Assembly (NCBI GenBank): GCA_020852655.1
Contig: JADZAI010000016.1
Coordinates: forward strand, 1-64,000
DNA: 64,000 nt
Direction of reading: 5' to 3'
Source of the DNA: Alphaproteobacteria bacterium
Lineage (GTDB): Bacteria > Pseudomonadota > Alphaproteobacteria > Micropepsales > Micropepsaceae
In this document: positions 9,966-17,962 of the stretch, one piece after another
How positions within the stretch are numbered: the first letter of the stretch is position 1
Layout: the number at the start of each line of letters is the position of its first letter
Made by a program: the position numbers and the translations under genes
Notes under the pieces: generated by a model
Databases searched by the model: none
What the model was told of the DNA's origin: nothing
The model's input: the letters and a program-made list of their open reading frames with translations, nothing else

Positions 9966-10967
9966 ATGACCGCACGCCCCGAAACCATGCGCGCCGCGCA
10001 GCCGCTGAACCCCGGCAAGGACGGGCGGCTCGGCATCGTCGACATCCCGGTGCCGAAGCCGGGACCGGGCGAGGTGCTGATCGCCGTCAAGGCGACGGCG
10101 CTGAACCGCGCCGACCTGATCCAGGTGCTGGGCCTCTATCCCCCGCCGCCCGGCGCGCCGGATACGCTGGGCCTCGAATGCGCCGGCATCATCGCCGCGG
10201 TGGGCGAAGGCGTGACGCGCTGGAAGCCGGGCGACGAGGTCTGCGCGCTGGTCGCCGGCGGCGGCTATGCCGAATATTGCCTGGCGCCCGAGGGTTCGTG
10301 CCTGAGGAAGCCGCCTGCCCTGCCCTGGCCCGAGGCGGGGGCGACGGCGGAGGCCTTCTTCACCGTCTGGACCAATGTCTCCGATCGCTGCCGCCTGGCG
10401 CCGGGCGAGACCTTGCTGGTGCATGGCGGGGCCAGCGGCATCGGCACGACGGCGATCCAGCTTTATGCGGCGCGGGGCCACAAGGTGTTCACGACGGCCG
10501 GCGGGGCGGAGAAGGTGGCGCTCTGCACGAAGCTGGGGGCGGCGCGGGCGATCGACTACAAGTCCGAGGATTTCGTCGAGGTGCTGAAGGCCGAGACCGG
10601 CGGCAAGGGCGTCGACGTCATCCTCGACATGGTGGGCGGCGACTATATCGCCAGGAACGTCGCCTCGCTGGCCATCGAGGGGCGCCTCGTCAACATCGCG
10701 CACCAGACGGGCTCGGTGGCGAGCCTCAACTTCATGACCGTGATGCTGCGCCGGCTGACCATCACGGGCTCCACCTTGCGCGCCCGGACAGCCGCGCAGA
10801 AGGCCCAGGTGGCCGACGGGGTCGCGCGCGACTTCTGGCCGCTGCTCGAGGCCGGCAAGGTGAAACCGGTGGTGGACAGCGTGTTTCCGCTGGAACGGGC
10901 GGCCGAGGCCCATGCCCGCATGGCCACCGGCGCCCACGCCGGAAAGATCGTCCTGACGGTCGGTTAG
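9966..10967 (+). CDS. NAD(P)H-quinone oxidoreductase, PIG3 family zinc-independent MDR
   Basis: A 333-residue medium-chain reductase of the quinone oxidoreductase class. It opens with MRAAQPLNPGKDG and has the MDR substrate fold (PGEVLIAVKATALNRADLIQ) followed by a nucleotide-binding segment VHGGASGIGTTAIQLY near residue 155. The zinc ligands of alcohol dehydrogenases are absent. The family reduces quinones or enones with NADPH and is associated with oxidative stress. The start at 9966 is the first ATG; the ATG at 9987 is also possible. It ends four bases inside the convergent GNAT gene. Confidence 0.88.
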   Translation: MTARPETMRAAQPLNPGKDGRLGIVDIPVPKPGPGEVLIAVKATALNRADLIQVLGLYPPPPGAPDTLGLECAGIIAAVGEGVTRWKPGDEVCALVAGGGYAEYCLAPEGSCLRKPPALPWPEAGATAEAFFTVWTNVSDRCRLAPGETLLVHGGASGIGTTAIQLYAARGHKVFTTAGGAEKVALCTKLGAARAIDYKSEDFVEVLKAETGGKGVDVILDMVGGDYIARNVASLAIEGRLVNIAHQTGSVASLNFMTVMLRRLTITGSTLRARTAAQKAQVADGVARDFWPLLEAGKVKPVVDSVFPLERAAEAHARMATGAHAGKIVLTVG

Positions 10968-11494
10968 GCCGGACCGCGCAGCCGTTTCCGGACCGCCTGC
11001 ATCGGCAGGATGAGGCGGTCCTTCATGCCCGGCAGCGGCAGGAATTCCTGGCCGAGCCAGAACCGACGGGCCGCGTCGCTTTCCGCATCGACGACGACGG
11101 CAACAGCCGCCGCGTGCCGGGCCGCCTGCTCGGCCTGAAACAAGGCGTCGACGACCAGCAGCTCCCCGATCCCCTGACCCGCAAAACGCGAGTCGCGTGC
11201 CAGCCGGCCTATCAGCACCGCCGGCAAGTAGCCTGATTTCGGAAGCCGCAACGGCTTGAGTTCAGGGGGCAGATCGCCCGCGTCGATGAGAAACATCGAA
11301 AGCGTATAGAACCCGGCGATCCGTTCGGATGCGATCTCGACCGCGACATAGACGGCCGAGATGCTCTTGTCGTTATGCTGGCCGGCGACGGTGCGGAAAT
11401 AGGCCGTCTGCCGTTCGCTTTCACATTCGAAAGCCGACCGGTCGTGGCCGGCACCGAGCGGCTCCAGCCGGAACGGAGGGGCCGCAGCACTCAC
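10964..11494 (-). CDS. GNAT-type toxin of a DUF1778-linked toxin-antitoxin pair
   Basis: A 176-residue GCN5-related acetyltransferase downstream of a DUF1778 antitoxin, the TacT/AtaT arrangement in which the toxin acetylates the amino group of charged aminoacyl-tRNA and blocks translation. The acetyl-CoA-binding motif R-x-x-G-x-G is present as RFAGQGIG at residues 103-110. The start is GTG at 11494, directly after the antitoxin stop. The C-terminal motif usually carrying the catalytic tyrosine (RFYxxxGF) reads RFWLGQEF here, so the tyrosine is a tryptophan; activity may be altered or lost. Confidence 0.87.
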   Translation of the reverse strand: MSAAAPPFRLEPLGAGHDRSAFECESERQTAYFRTVAGQHNDKSISAVYVAVEIASERIAGFYTLSMFLIDAGDLPPELKPLRLPKSGYLPAVLIGRLARDSRFAGQGIGELLVVDALFQAEQAARHAAAVAVVVDAESDAARRFWLGQEFLPLPGMKDRLILPMQAVRKRLRGPA

Positions 11495-11812
11495 TCAGCG
11501 GCGTTCCACCATGCGGCGATACCGCGCCACCGCTTCGAGAGCCTTGGCCGAAGGCTCCGGCGGGTTGAGCAGGGCGTTGAGGAAGATCTCGCGGTCCTGC
11601 TTGCTCAGCACCCAGCGTTCGTGGCGCTCGATGGAGCGGGTGGCGGCTTCGCGGACGGCATCGGCCATGAAGTCGGACGTGTTGCGCCCTTCGAGCAGGG
11701 CCGCATGCACGACCATTTCGTGCAACTCCGGCGTGACACGAATGTCGAAACGAGCCGACTTGCGCGGCGTCTTCGGGTTTGCCTTGGAGGCGGTCTTCTT
11801 CAGGGCGGTCAT
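11495..11812 (-). CDS. DUF1778 (TacA-like) ribbon-helix-helix antitoxin
   Basis: A 105-residue antitoxin. Residues ~20-60 form a ribbon-helix-helix DNA-binding domain (ARFDIRVTPELHEMVVHAA), and the C-terminal part (FLNALLNPPEPSAKALEA) is the toxin-wrapping tail of the DUF1778 family. Such proteins neutralise the acetyltransferase and repress their own operon with it. The N terminus is lysine-rich. The stop directly abuts the toxin GTG. Confidence 0.88.
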   Translation of the reverse strand: MTALKKTASKANPKTPRKSARFDIRVTPELHEMVVHAALLEGRNTSDFMADAVREAATRSIERHERWVLSKQDREIFLNALLNPPEPSAKALEAVARYRRMVERR

Positions 11813-11976
11813 GGCGGTTGGTCCGGCAGATCACCGTACAAAATCTGCGGGCGATCCGCAACCGCCCTTGGCGGAGCGCGGGGCAGCCGCTATATCCCGC
11901 GCCGTATCCCGACATGGACATCTCTCATGCGGGCGGATCGGCGGAGGCTCCCGCAGGTCCGTGAAGGAGGAATATT

Positions 11977-12702
11977 ATGAACGCGCCCATCATGCCGAAG
12001 GCGACCGCCAAGTGGCTCGTCTTCAACACCACGCTCACCTTCGACCAGATTGCCGCGTTCACGCAGTTGCATCCGCTCGAAGTGCAGTCGATCGCCGACG
12101 ACGAGACCGCGCAGCACATGAAGGCGGTCGATCCGGTCCTCATGGGCCAGCTCACGCGCGAGGAGATCGTGCGCTGCGAGCGCGATCCGGCCCAGCAGCT
12201 CAAGCTGCTGAGCAACCCGCTGGTCGCCGCGCTCCAGAAGCCGCGCAAGGGCGCCCGCTATACGCCGGTCTCGAAGCGCCTGGAGAAGCCGGACGCCATC
12301 TTCTGGCTGCTGCGCAATCACCCCGAGCTCCCGGATGCGGTGATCGGCCGCCTGGTCGGCACGACCAAGGCGACGATCGACAAGGTGCGCAATCGCACCC
12401 ACTGGAACGCCGCGAACCTGAAGGCGTCGGATCCCGTCACGCTCGGGCTCTGCACGCAGATCGAGCTGGACCAGGCGATCGAAAAGGCGAACCGCGAGAA
12501 GGCGCGCGCCGCCAGCGGCACCAAGGGTTCGCGCAACGTGCTGCGCTCCGCGAAGGAGACGCTGAGCGAGCCGGATGACGACGTTTTCGCCGACAAGGAA
12601 GCGACCGCCGAAGACGAAGACGCCGAGGAGATCGAAACGGAGGCCGAGGGCGATGAGGCCGAGGCCGACGGCGCTGGGCACAACGAAGACGACGAGGCGT
12701 AG
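11977..12702 (+). CDS. trcR: TrcR family (DUF1013) cell-cycle transcriptional regulator
   Basis: A 241-residue protein of the alphaproteobacterial DUF1013/TrcR family. The conserved core spans residues 1-165: LVFNTTLTFDQIAAFTQLHP looks like a helix-turn-helix start, and IGRLVGTTKATIDKVRNRTH a second one. The last ~60 residues are a very acidic, probably disordered tail (DEDAEEIETEAEGDEAEADG). TrcR is known as a cell-cycle-linked transcription factor restricted to alphaproteobacteria. AAGGAGG at about 11963-11969 is a strong ribosome-binding site for the ATG. Confidence 0.85.
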   Translation: MNAPIMPKATAKWLVFNTTLTFDQIAAFTQLHPLEVQSIADDETAQHMKAVDPVLMGQLTREEIVRCERDPAQQLKLLSNPLVAALQKPRKGARYTPVSKRLEKPDAIFWLLRNHPELPDAVIGRLVGTTKATIDKVRNRTHWNAANLKASDPVTLGLCTQIELDQAIEKANREKARAASGTKGSRNVLRSAKETLSEPDDDVFADKEATAEDEDAEEIETEAEGDEAEADGAGHNEDDEA

Positions 12703-12731
12703 TTCTCGCCGCGGTCGCACTTAGGTTCGCC

Positions 12732-13559
12732 ATGCCGGCCGGTCCGCCGAGTGCTGCCGAAATCCGCGCGCTCGGCATCAACGCCAGGCTGGCGGACTGG
12801 ATCGCGCTGCATCGCAAGGACGCGGTCTCGGCCGCCGTCCCCCTGCCGCCGCCGGACCTGATGCGGCGCATGACGGGGCTGGCGACCGCGGCGGACTTCG
12901 TGCGCGGCGGAACGGAAATGCTGGCGGCACTGGCCAAGGCGTCGCCGCTGCCGCCGGCGGAGTTCAAGAATATCCTCGACTTCGGCGCCGGCTGCGGCTG
13001 GCTGGCGCGCTTCTTCAAGGGCTATCGCGGGCATTATGTCGGCGTCGACAGCGACATCGGCGCCGTGGCGTGGATCAAAGCCGCGCTGCCATGGGTCGAA
13101 GGCCATCTCGTCGCACCGCGCGGGCGCATCCCCTTCGCGCCGGGCAATTTCGAAGGCGTGCTCGCCGCCACGGCCTTCACGCGGATGGATGCGCGCGACT
13201 ACACCGCGGCGCTGAACGAACTGGCGCGGGTCACCGAGCCGGCGGGGACGGCGATGCTGGGGCTGCTCGGCCCGCAGGCGCTGGGTCGCGCGGAGCGCGA
13301 CGCGGATATTCGCGCGCGGCTGGGCGTCGCCGAAGCCGACATCGCCAAGGCGCGCGCGGCGATGCAGGGCGGCGGACTGTATCTCGCACGCGGCGGCGAA
13401 CGACCGGCGGCCTTCGTCAGCGCGGCGTTTGCCGATCGCGCCTGCCGCGATCTCTATGAAATCGTCAGCTACACGCCGGCGGCGATCGACGGCCTCATGG
13501 ATCTCCTGGTGCTGCGCCGGACGGGTCTCCCGGTCCGGCGCGGCTGGCTGCGGCTTTAG
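12732..13559 (+). CDS. Class I SAM-dependent methyltransferase
   Basis: A 275-residue predicted methyltransferase. The SAM-binding glycine-rich motif is ILDFGAGCGWLARFF at about residues 80-94, followed by the acidic end of strand two in YVGVDSD and by a motif IV-like region. The substrate is unknown. It follows trcR by 29 bases in the same direction, so the two may be co-transcribed. Its stop overlaps the convergent dps stop by four bases. Confidence 0.8.
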   Translation: MPAGPPSAAEIRALGINARLADWIALHRKDAVSAAVPLPPPDLMRRMTGLATAADFVRGGTEMLAALAKASPLPPAEFKNILDFGAGCGWLARFFKGYRGHYVGVDSDIGAVAWIKAALPWVEGHLVAPRGRIPFAPGNFEGVLAATAFTRMDARDYTAALNELARVTEPAGTAMLGLLGPQALGRAERDADIRARLGVAEADIAKARAAMQGGGLYLARGGERPAAFVSAAFADRACRDLYEIVSYTPAAIDGLMDLLVLRRTGLPVRRGWLRL

Positions 13560-14038
13560 GCTTTCGCCTGGAGGTGCGCCTCCAGGAACCAGAGCGTCTT
13601 GTCGAGGCCGCGCGACAGGCCGGTGAAGAGATCGGCGGTGTCGGCGTCGCCCGCGCCCGCGGCGGTCTCGATGTCGGCGCGGACCACCTTGCCCAGGGCG
13701 GCATACGAGGCCGCCAGGGCCTTCACATGGTCGAGGCCCGCGGTGATGTTGGCGGGATAGTCCGGCAGGGTCGAATTTTCCGCCACCGTCTTCGAGGTGC
13801 CGTAGGCGGTGCCGCCCAGCGCCGTCACGCGCTCGGCGATGTCGTCGTAATAGGCTTCCGCCTCGCCGTGCAGCCGGTCGAACAGCTCGTGCAGGGCGAT
13901 GAAATTCGGCCCCTTCACGTTCCAGTGTGCCTGCTTGATCTGCAAGGAGAGGTCGATCGTATCGGCGAGACGGGCGTTCAACAGGCGCGCCATCGCATCG
14001 CGGGTCTGAAGGGGAAGATCAATCGAGGTCTTGTGCAT
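13556..14038 (-). CDS. dps: Dps-like ferritin, DNA protection during starvation
   Basis: A 160-residue member of the Dps miniferritin family. These dodecamers oxidise and store iron with hydrogen peroxide and protect DNA. The ferroxidase residues are visible in KQAHWNVKGPNFIALHELFD (H, D) and AYYDDIAERVTALGG (D, E), at the usual spacing. The start at 14038 (MHKTSIDLP) has GGAG upstream and gives the normal family length; a longer in-frame start exists but adds an unrelated extension. It is divergent from the pirin gene, both fitting an oxidative-stress role. Confidence 0.92.
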   Translation of the reverse strand: MHKTSIDLPLQTRDAMARLLNARLADTIDLSLQIKQAHWNVKGPNFIALHELFDRLHGEAEAYYDDIAERVTALGGTAYGTSKTVAENSTLPDYPANITAGLDHVKALAASYAALGKVVRADIETAAGAGDADTADLFTGLSRGLDKTLWFLEAHLQAKA

Positions 14039-14145
14039 CACATGCTCCGGGTCGGTCTGCGCCAGAATATGGAGGCGGCCGTGCCATACGGCCAATTGAA
14101 GTTCCCGATCACAATGATCGAAGACTTCGCCTGTTCCCATGGCCC

Positions 14146-14180
14146 TTGAAGCGGCGCTATCTGTAACTACATTAGTTGCA
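14146..14180 (+). promoter_or_regulatory. Probable pirin promoter with an imperfect palindromic operator
   Basis: TTGAAG (14146-14151) and TACATT (14168-14173) are 16 bases apart and could be -35 and -10 elements. The -10 lies inside an inverted repeat, TGTAACT (14162-14168) and AGTTGCA (14174-14180), matching at six of seven positions. A repressor bound there would block the pirin promoter. The site lies in the divergent dps-pirin interval and could affect both genes. Confidence 0.35.
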
Positions 14181-14202
14181 ATTCAACTTCCTGGAGATCG
14201 CC

Positions 14203-14901
14203 ATGATCGCCCTTCGCCCCTCCGAGGCCCGCGGACACCTGAATTTCGGCTGGCTCGACACCCATCACAGTTTCTCGTTCGGGCAGTATCACGACCCCGC
14301 CTTCATGGGCTTCCGGTCGCTGCGCGTGATCAACGAGGATCGCATCGCGGGCGGCGCGGGTTTCCCGACGCATCCCCACCGCGACATGGAGATCATGACG
14401 CTCGTGCTCGACGGCGCGCTCGCCCACAAGGACAGCATGGGCAACGGCGCGACGATCCGGCCCGACGAGGTACAGGTGATGAGCGCCGGGACCGGCGTGC
14501 AGCACAGCGAGTTCAACGCCGACGCCGCGAAGCCTGCGCATATCCTCCAGATCTGGATGCTGCCCGACCGCGCCGGGATCACGCCGCGCTACGACCAGCA
14601 GGCCTATCCGCGCAGCGAACGGCTGAACCGGCTGAAGCTCGTGCTGACGCCCGATCCCGCCGGTGACGAGATCAAGCTGAACCAGGATGCGCGCATCCAT
14701 CTCGGCGCGCTCGAGGCCGGCGCGGCGGTCACGCACACGGTGCCCGAGGGTCGCCATGTGTGGGTGCAGGTCGCGCGCGGCACCGGCACGGCGAACGGCG
14801 AAGCCTTCCGCGACGGCGACGGCATCGCGCTGTCCTTCGAGACCGCCGTCACCATCGCGGCCGAGACCGATACGGACATCGTGCTCTTCGACATGGCCTG
14901 A
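14203..14901 (+). CDS. Pirin family bicupin protein (YhhW/quercetinase-like)
   Basis: A 232-residue bicupin. The N-terminal cupin shows the metal-binding pattern HPHRDMEI with a later HSEF, as in pirins and the quercetin-oxidising YhhW. Conserved pirin stretches FGWLDTHHSFSFGQYHDP and MSAGTGVQHSEFN are clear. Function varies in the family: redox-sensing cofactor or quercetin 2,3-dioxygenase. The ATG at 14203 is chosen because CTGGAG lies seven bases before it. A strong terminator follows the gene. Confidence 0.9.
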   Translation: MIALRPSEARGHLNFGWLDTHHSFSFGQYHDPAFMGFRSLRVINEDRIAGGAGFPTHPHRDMEIMTLVLDGALAHKDSMGNGATIRPDEVQVMSAGTGVQHSEFNADAAKPAHILQIWMLPDRAGITPRYDQQAYPRSERLNRLKLVLTPDPAGDEIKLNQDARIHLGALEAGAAVTHTVPEGRHVWVQVARGTGTANGEAFRDGDGIALSFETAVTIAAETDTDIVLFDMA

Positions 14902-14929
14902 CCGGAACGGCCAAGGGCGCATGACGTTG

Positions 14930-14965
14930 AAGCGGCGGGGCCGGAAGGCTCCGCCGCTTTTCTTT
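14930..14965 (+). terminator. Intrinsic terminator of the pirin gene
   Basis: A perfect nine-base-pair stem AAGCGGCGG (14930-14938) and CCGCCGCTT (14951-14959) with a 12-base loop is followed by TTCTTT. It ends about 16 bases before the next start codon. Confidence 0.75.
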
Positions 14966-14981
14966 GCCCGCAGGAGTTCCG

Positions 14982-15968
<987 letters not shown>

Positions 15969-15972
15969 GAGG

Positions 15973-16049
15973 TGGTACCGCCTCCCCGGTTTGAACGGGG
16001 GACCTCTGGATCCACAATCCAGCGCTCTAACCAACTGAGCTAAGGCGGC
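15973..16049 (-). tRNA. tRNA-His (GTG)
   Basis: A 77-nt cloverleaf on the minus strand with CCA encoded. The acceptor arm pairs GCCGCCT with AGGCGGT, the anticodon arm is CTGGA/TCCAG with loop TTGTGGA giving anticodon GTG, and the T arm has the GTTCAAAC loop. The discriminator base 73 is A and the first pair is G1-U72. Bacterial tRNA-His normally has an extra G at -1 facing C73; the A73 state is known from an alphaproteobacterial clade with an altered histidyl-tRNA synthetase. Confidence 0.95.
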
Positions 16050-16061
16050 CCTTGCGAAGGG

Positions 16062-16080
16062 CGCGGACCATATGTCCGCG
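16062..16080. promoter_or_regulatory. Perfect inverted repeat upstream of tRNA-His
   Basis: CGCGGAC (16062-16068) and GTCCGCG (16074-16080) are a perfect inverted repeat with centre CATAT. It sits 13 bases upstream of the tRNA 5' end on the minus strand and about 140 bases before the kinase start on the plus strand. It could be an operator or a small hairpin; there is no uridine tract. GTTAACCAC and a GANTC methylation site (GATTC) follow at about 16111-16135. Confidence 0.3.
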
Positions 16081-16222
16081 GCCATCGGCGCGCAAGGCGG
16101 TCCGCGGCATGGTTAACCACGGATTCATAAAGTTTTCGCTTTCCGGACGCCTGGCGTACACGAAAGGGGCGGCGCGGCCTCTTCCTTGCTGGGAACCGGA
16201 CGCCTGCGCGCGTGAGGACCGT

Positions 16223-17962
16223 TTGACCCAGTCGTTTGAAGAGGCCGTGCGCCAGATCAGCGGTTCGCCGAAAGCGGCGTGGCTGTGGGATGTCGCGCGC
16301 CGCCGCATCGCGTTCGCCAACGATGCGGCCGTTTCGTTCTGGGATGCGGGCAGCCTCGCCGAACTGATCGACCGCCGCTTCGCCGACGATGCCTCGGCGC
16401 GGGGCGATGCCGAGCCGGCCCGCCTGCGCGACGGCCGGCCGGGCCTGGTGGTCACGGCGGCGCCGGAAGCCGAATCAGGCGAGGCGGACGATCTCTTCGC
16501 TGCGGCGCCGACGCCGCTCGCGGTGTTCGACGCGCAAGGGCGACGGCTGATCGCCAATGACGAGGCGCGCGAGCTGCTGATGCCGGGCGAGCTCGGCATC
16601 GTGCTGTCCTCGCCCTATGCGGCGAGCGACCTGCTTGCCGCCGTCGCCGCCGACGGGCTGGTCAGCCGCATCCTGCCGGTAGCGACCCGCTTCGGCCTCA
16701 GGCGCTGCCAGATCGTCGCCAAGCGCAGCGGCGAGGGTGCGACGGCCCGGCTGATCTTCGCCTTCGACGACATCGAGGACCGACTGGCGCTGACCGGCGT
16801 CCCCGCCGAGCGCGTCCCCATGGCGCCGCCCGCGCCGATGGAGCCGGCGCCGGTCGCGGCGGTCCGTTACGATCCGACGGCGGCGCTGGAGGACATCATC
16901 GCCGCCCTGCCCGACGCGGCGCTCGCCGCCGATGCGGCGGGGCGCGTGGTGGCCATCAACGCCCGCGCCTCGCACCTGCTCGGCGAAAGCGCCAAGGGCG
17001 AGCCGCTGCTCAACATGCTGCCGCCGGTGCTGAAGGGCGAGGCGGCCGCCTATATCGCCGCGCAGGGGGCGCGCTGGCTGGAGCGCTCGCTCGAGGAAGG
17101 CCGCGAGATCGAGGTGCAGCGCGGCGGCGAGACGGTGCCGGCCAACGTTACCTTCGCGCGCGTCGCGACGGGCGAGATCATCGTCCAGTTCCGCGACCTC
17201 ACCGCGACCTACAAGGCGCGGGCCGCGCTGATCGAGGCGGTCGAGAAGGCCGAGACGGCGTCGCGGCTGAAGAGCGAATATGTCGCCGGCCTCAGCCACG
17301 AGCTGCGCACCCCGCTGAACGCGATCATCGGCTTTGCCGAGGTCATGGAAAAGCAGCGCATGGGGCCGCTGGAGAACCCCAAATATCTCGGCTACGCGCG
17401 CGACATCCGCGAGAGCGGCGAATTCCTGCTGAGCCTCATCAACGACCTGCTCGACCTGTCGAAGGCGGAGTCGGGGCGCATCGAGCTCGATCCCGACGCG
17501 GTCGAGATCAAGCCGATCGTCATGAGCGTGATGAGCCTGCTGACGCCGCAGGCCGAGCGCTACGGCGTCAGCCTGCGCGCCGCGCTGGGGCGCGAGGTGC
17601 CCCCGGTGGTGGCCGATGCGCGCAGCCTGAAGCAGATCCTGCTGAACCTCGCCGGCAACGCGATCAAGTTCAACCGCTCCGGCGGCGAGGTCGAGATCGC
17701 GGCGAGCCTCGATCCCGCCGGTGCGGTCAGCATCTCGGTCACCGACGACGGGCCGGGCATGGATGCCGACGACATGAAGCGCGCGATGGAGCCCTATCAG
17801 CGCGGCAAGACGGGCAAGGGCCGCGAGGGCACCGGGCTCGGCCTGCCGCTGGCGCGGGCGCTCATCGAGGCGAACAAGGCGCAGTTCGCGGTGGAGTCGG
17901 CGCCGGGCAAGGGCACGACGATGCGCATCACCTTCCCGAGCACGCTCGTCCTCGCCGAGTGA
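16223..17962 (+). CDS. PAS-domain sensor histidine kinase
   Basis: A predicted cytoplasmic sensor kinase of 579 residues. The N-terminal half holds degenerate PAS-like segments (around AAWLWDVARRRIAFAND, TPLAVFDAQGRRLIAND and DAALAADAAGRVVAIN). The HisKA box SHELRTPLNAIIGFAEVM contains the phosphorylated histidine at about residue 359, and the HATPase shows NLAGNAIKFN, DDGPGM and GTGLGLPLA. No membrane segment is evident, and the overall plan resembles the PleC/DivJ family of alphaproteobacterial kinases. The TTG at 16223 is chosen for GAGGA six bases before it; an ATG at 16109 is an alternative. No response regulator is adjacent. Confidence 0.87.
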   Translation: MTQSFEEAVRQISGSPKAAWLWDVARRRIAFANDAAVSFWDAGSLAELIDRRFADDASARGDAEPARLRDGRPGLVVTAAPEAESGEADDLFAAAPTPLAVFDAQGRRLIANDEARELLMPGELGIVLSSPYAASDLLAAVAADGLVSRILPVATRFGLRRCQIVAKRSGEGATARLIFAFDDIEDRLALTGVPAERVPMAPPAPMEPAPVAAVRYDPTAALEDIIAALPDAALAADAAGRVVAINARASHLLGESAKGEPLLNMLPPVLKGEAAAYIAAQGARWLERSLEEGREIEVQRGGETVPANVTFARVATGEIIVQFRDLTATYKARAALIEAVEKAETASRLKSEYVAGLSHELRTPLNAIIGFAEVMEKQRMGPLENPKYLGYARDIRESGEFLLSLINDLLDLSKAESGRIELDPDAVEIKPIVMSVMSLLTPQAERYGVSLRAALGREVPPVVADARSLKQILLNLAGNAIKFNRSGGEVEIAASLDPAGAVSISVTDDGPGMDADDMKRAMEPYQRGKTGKGREGTGLGLPLARALIEANKAQFAVESAPGKGTTMRITFPSTLVLAE

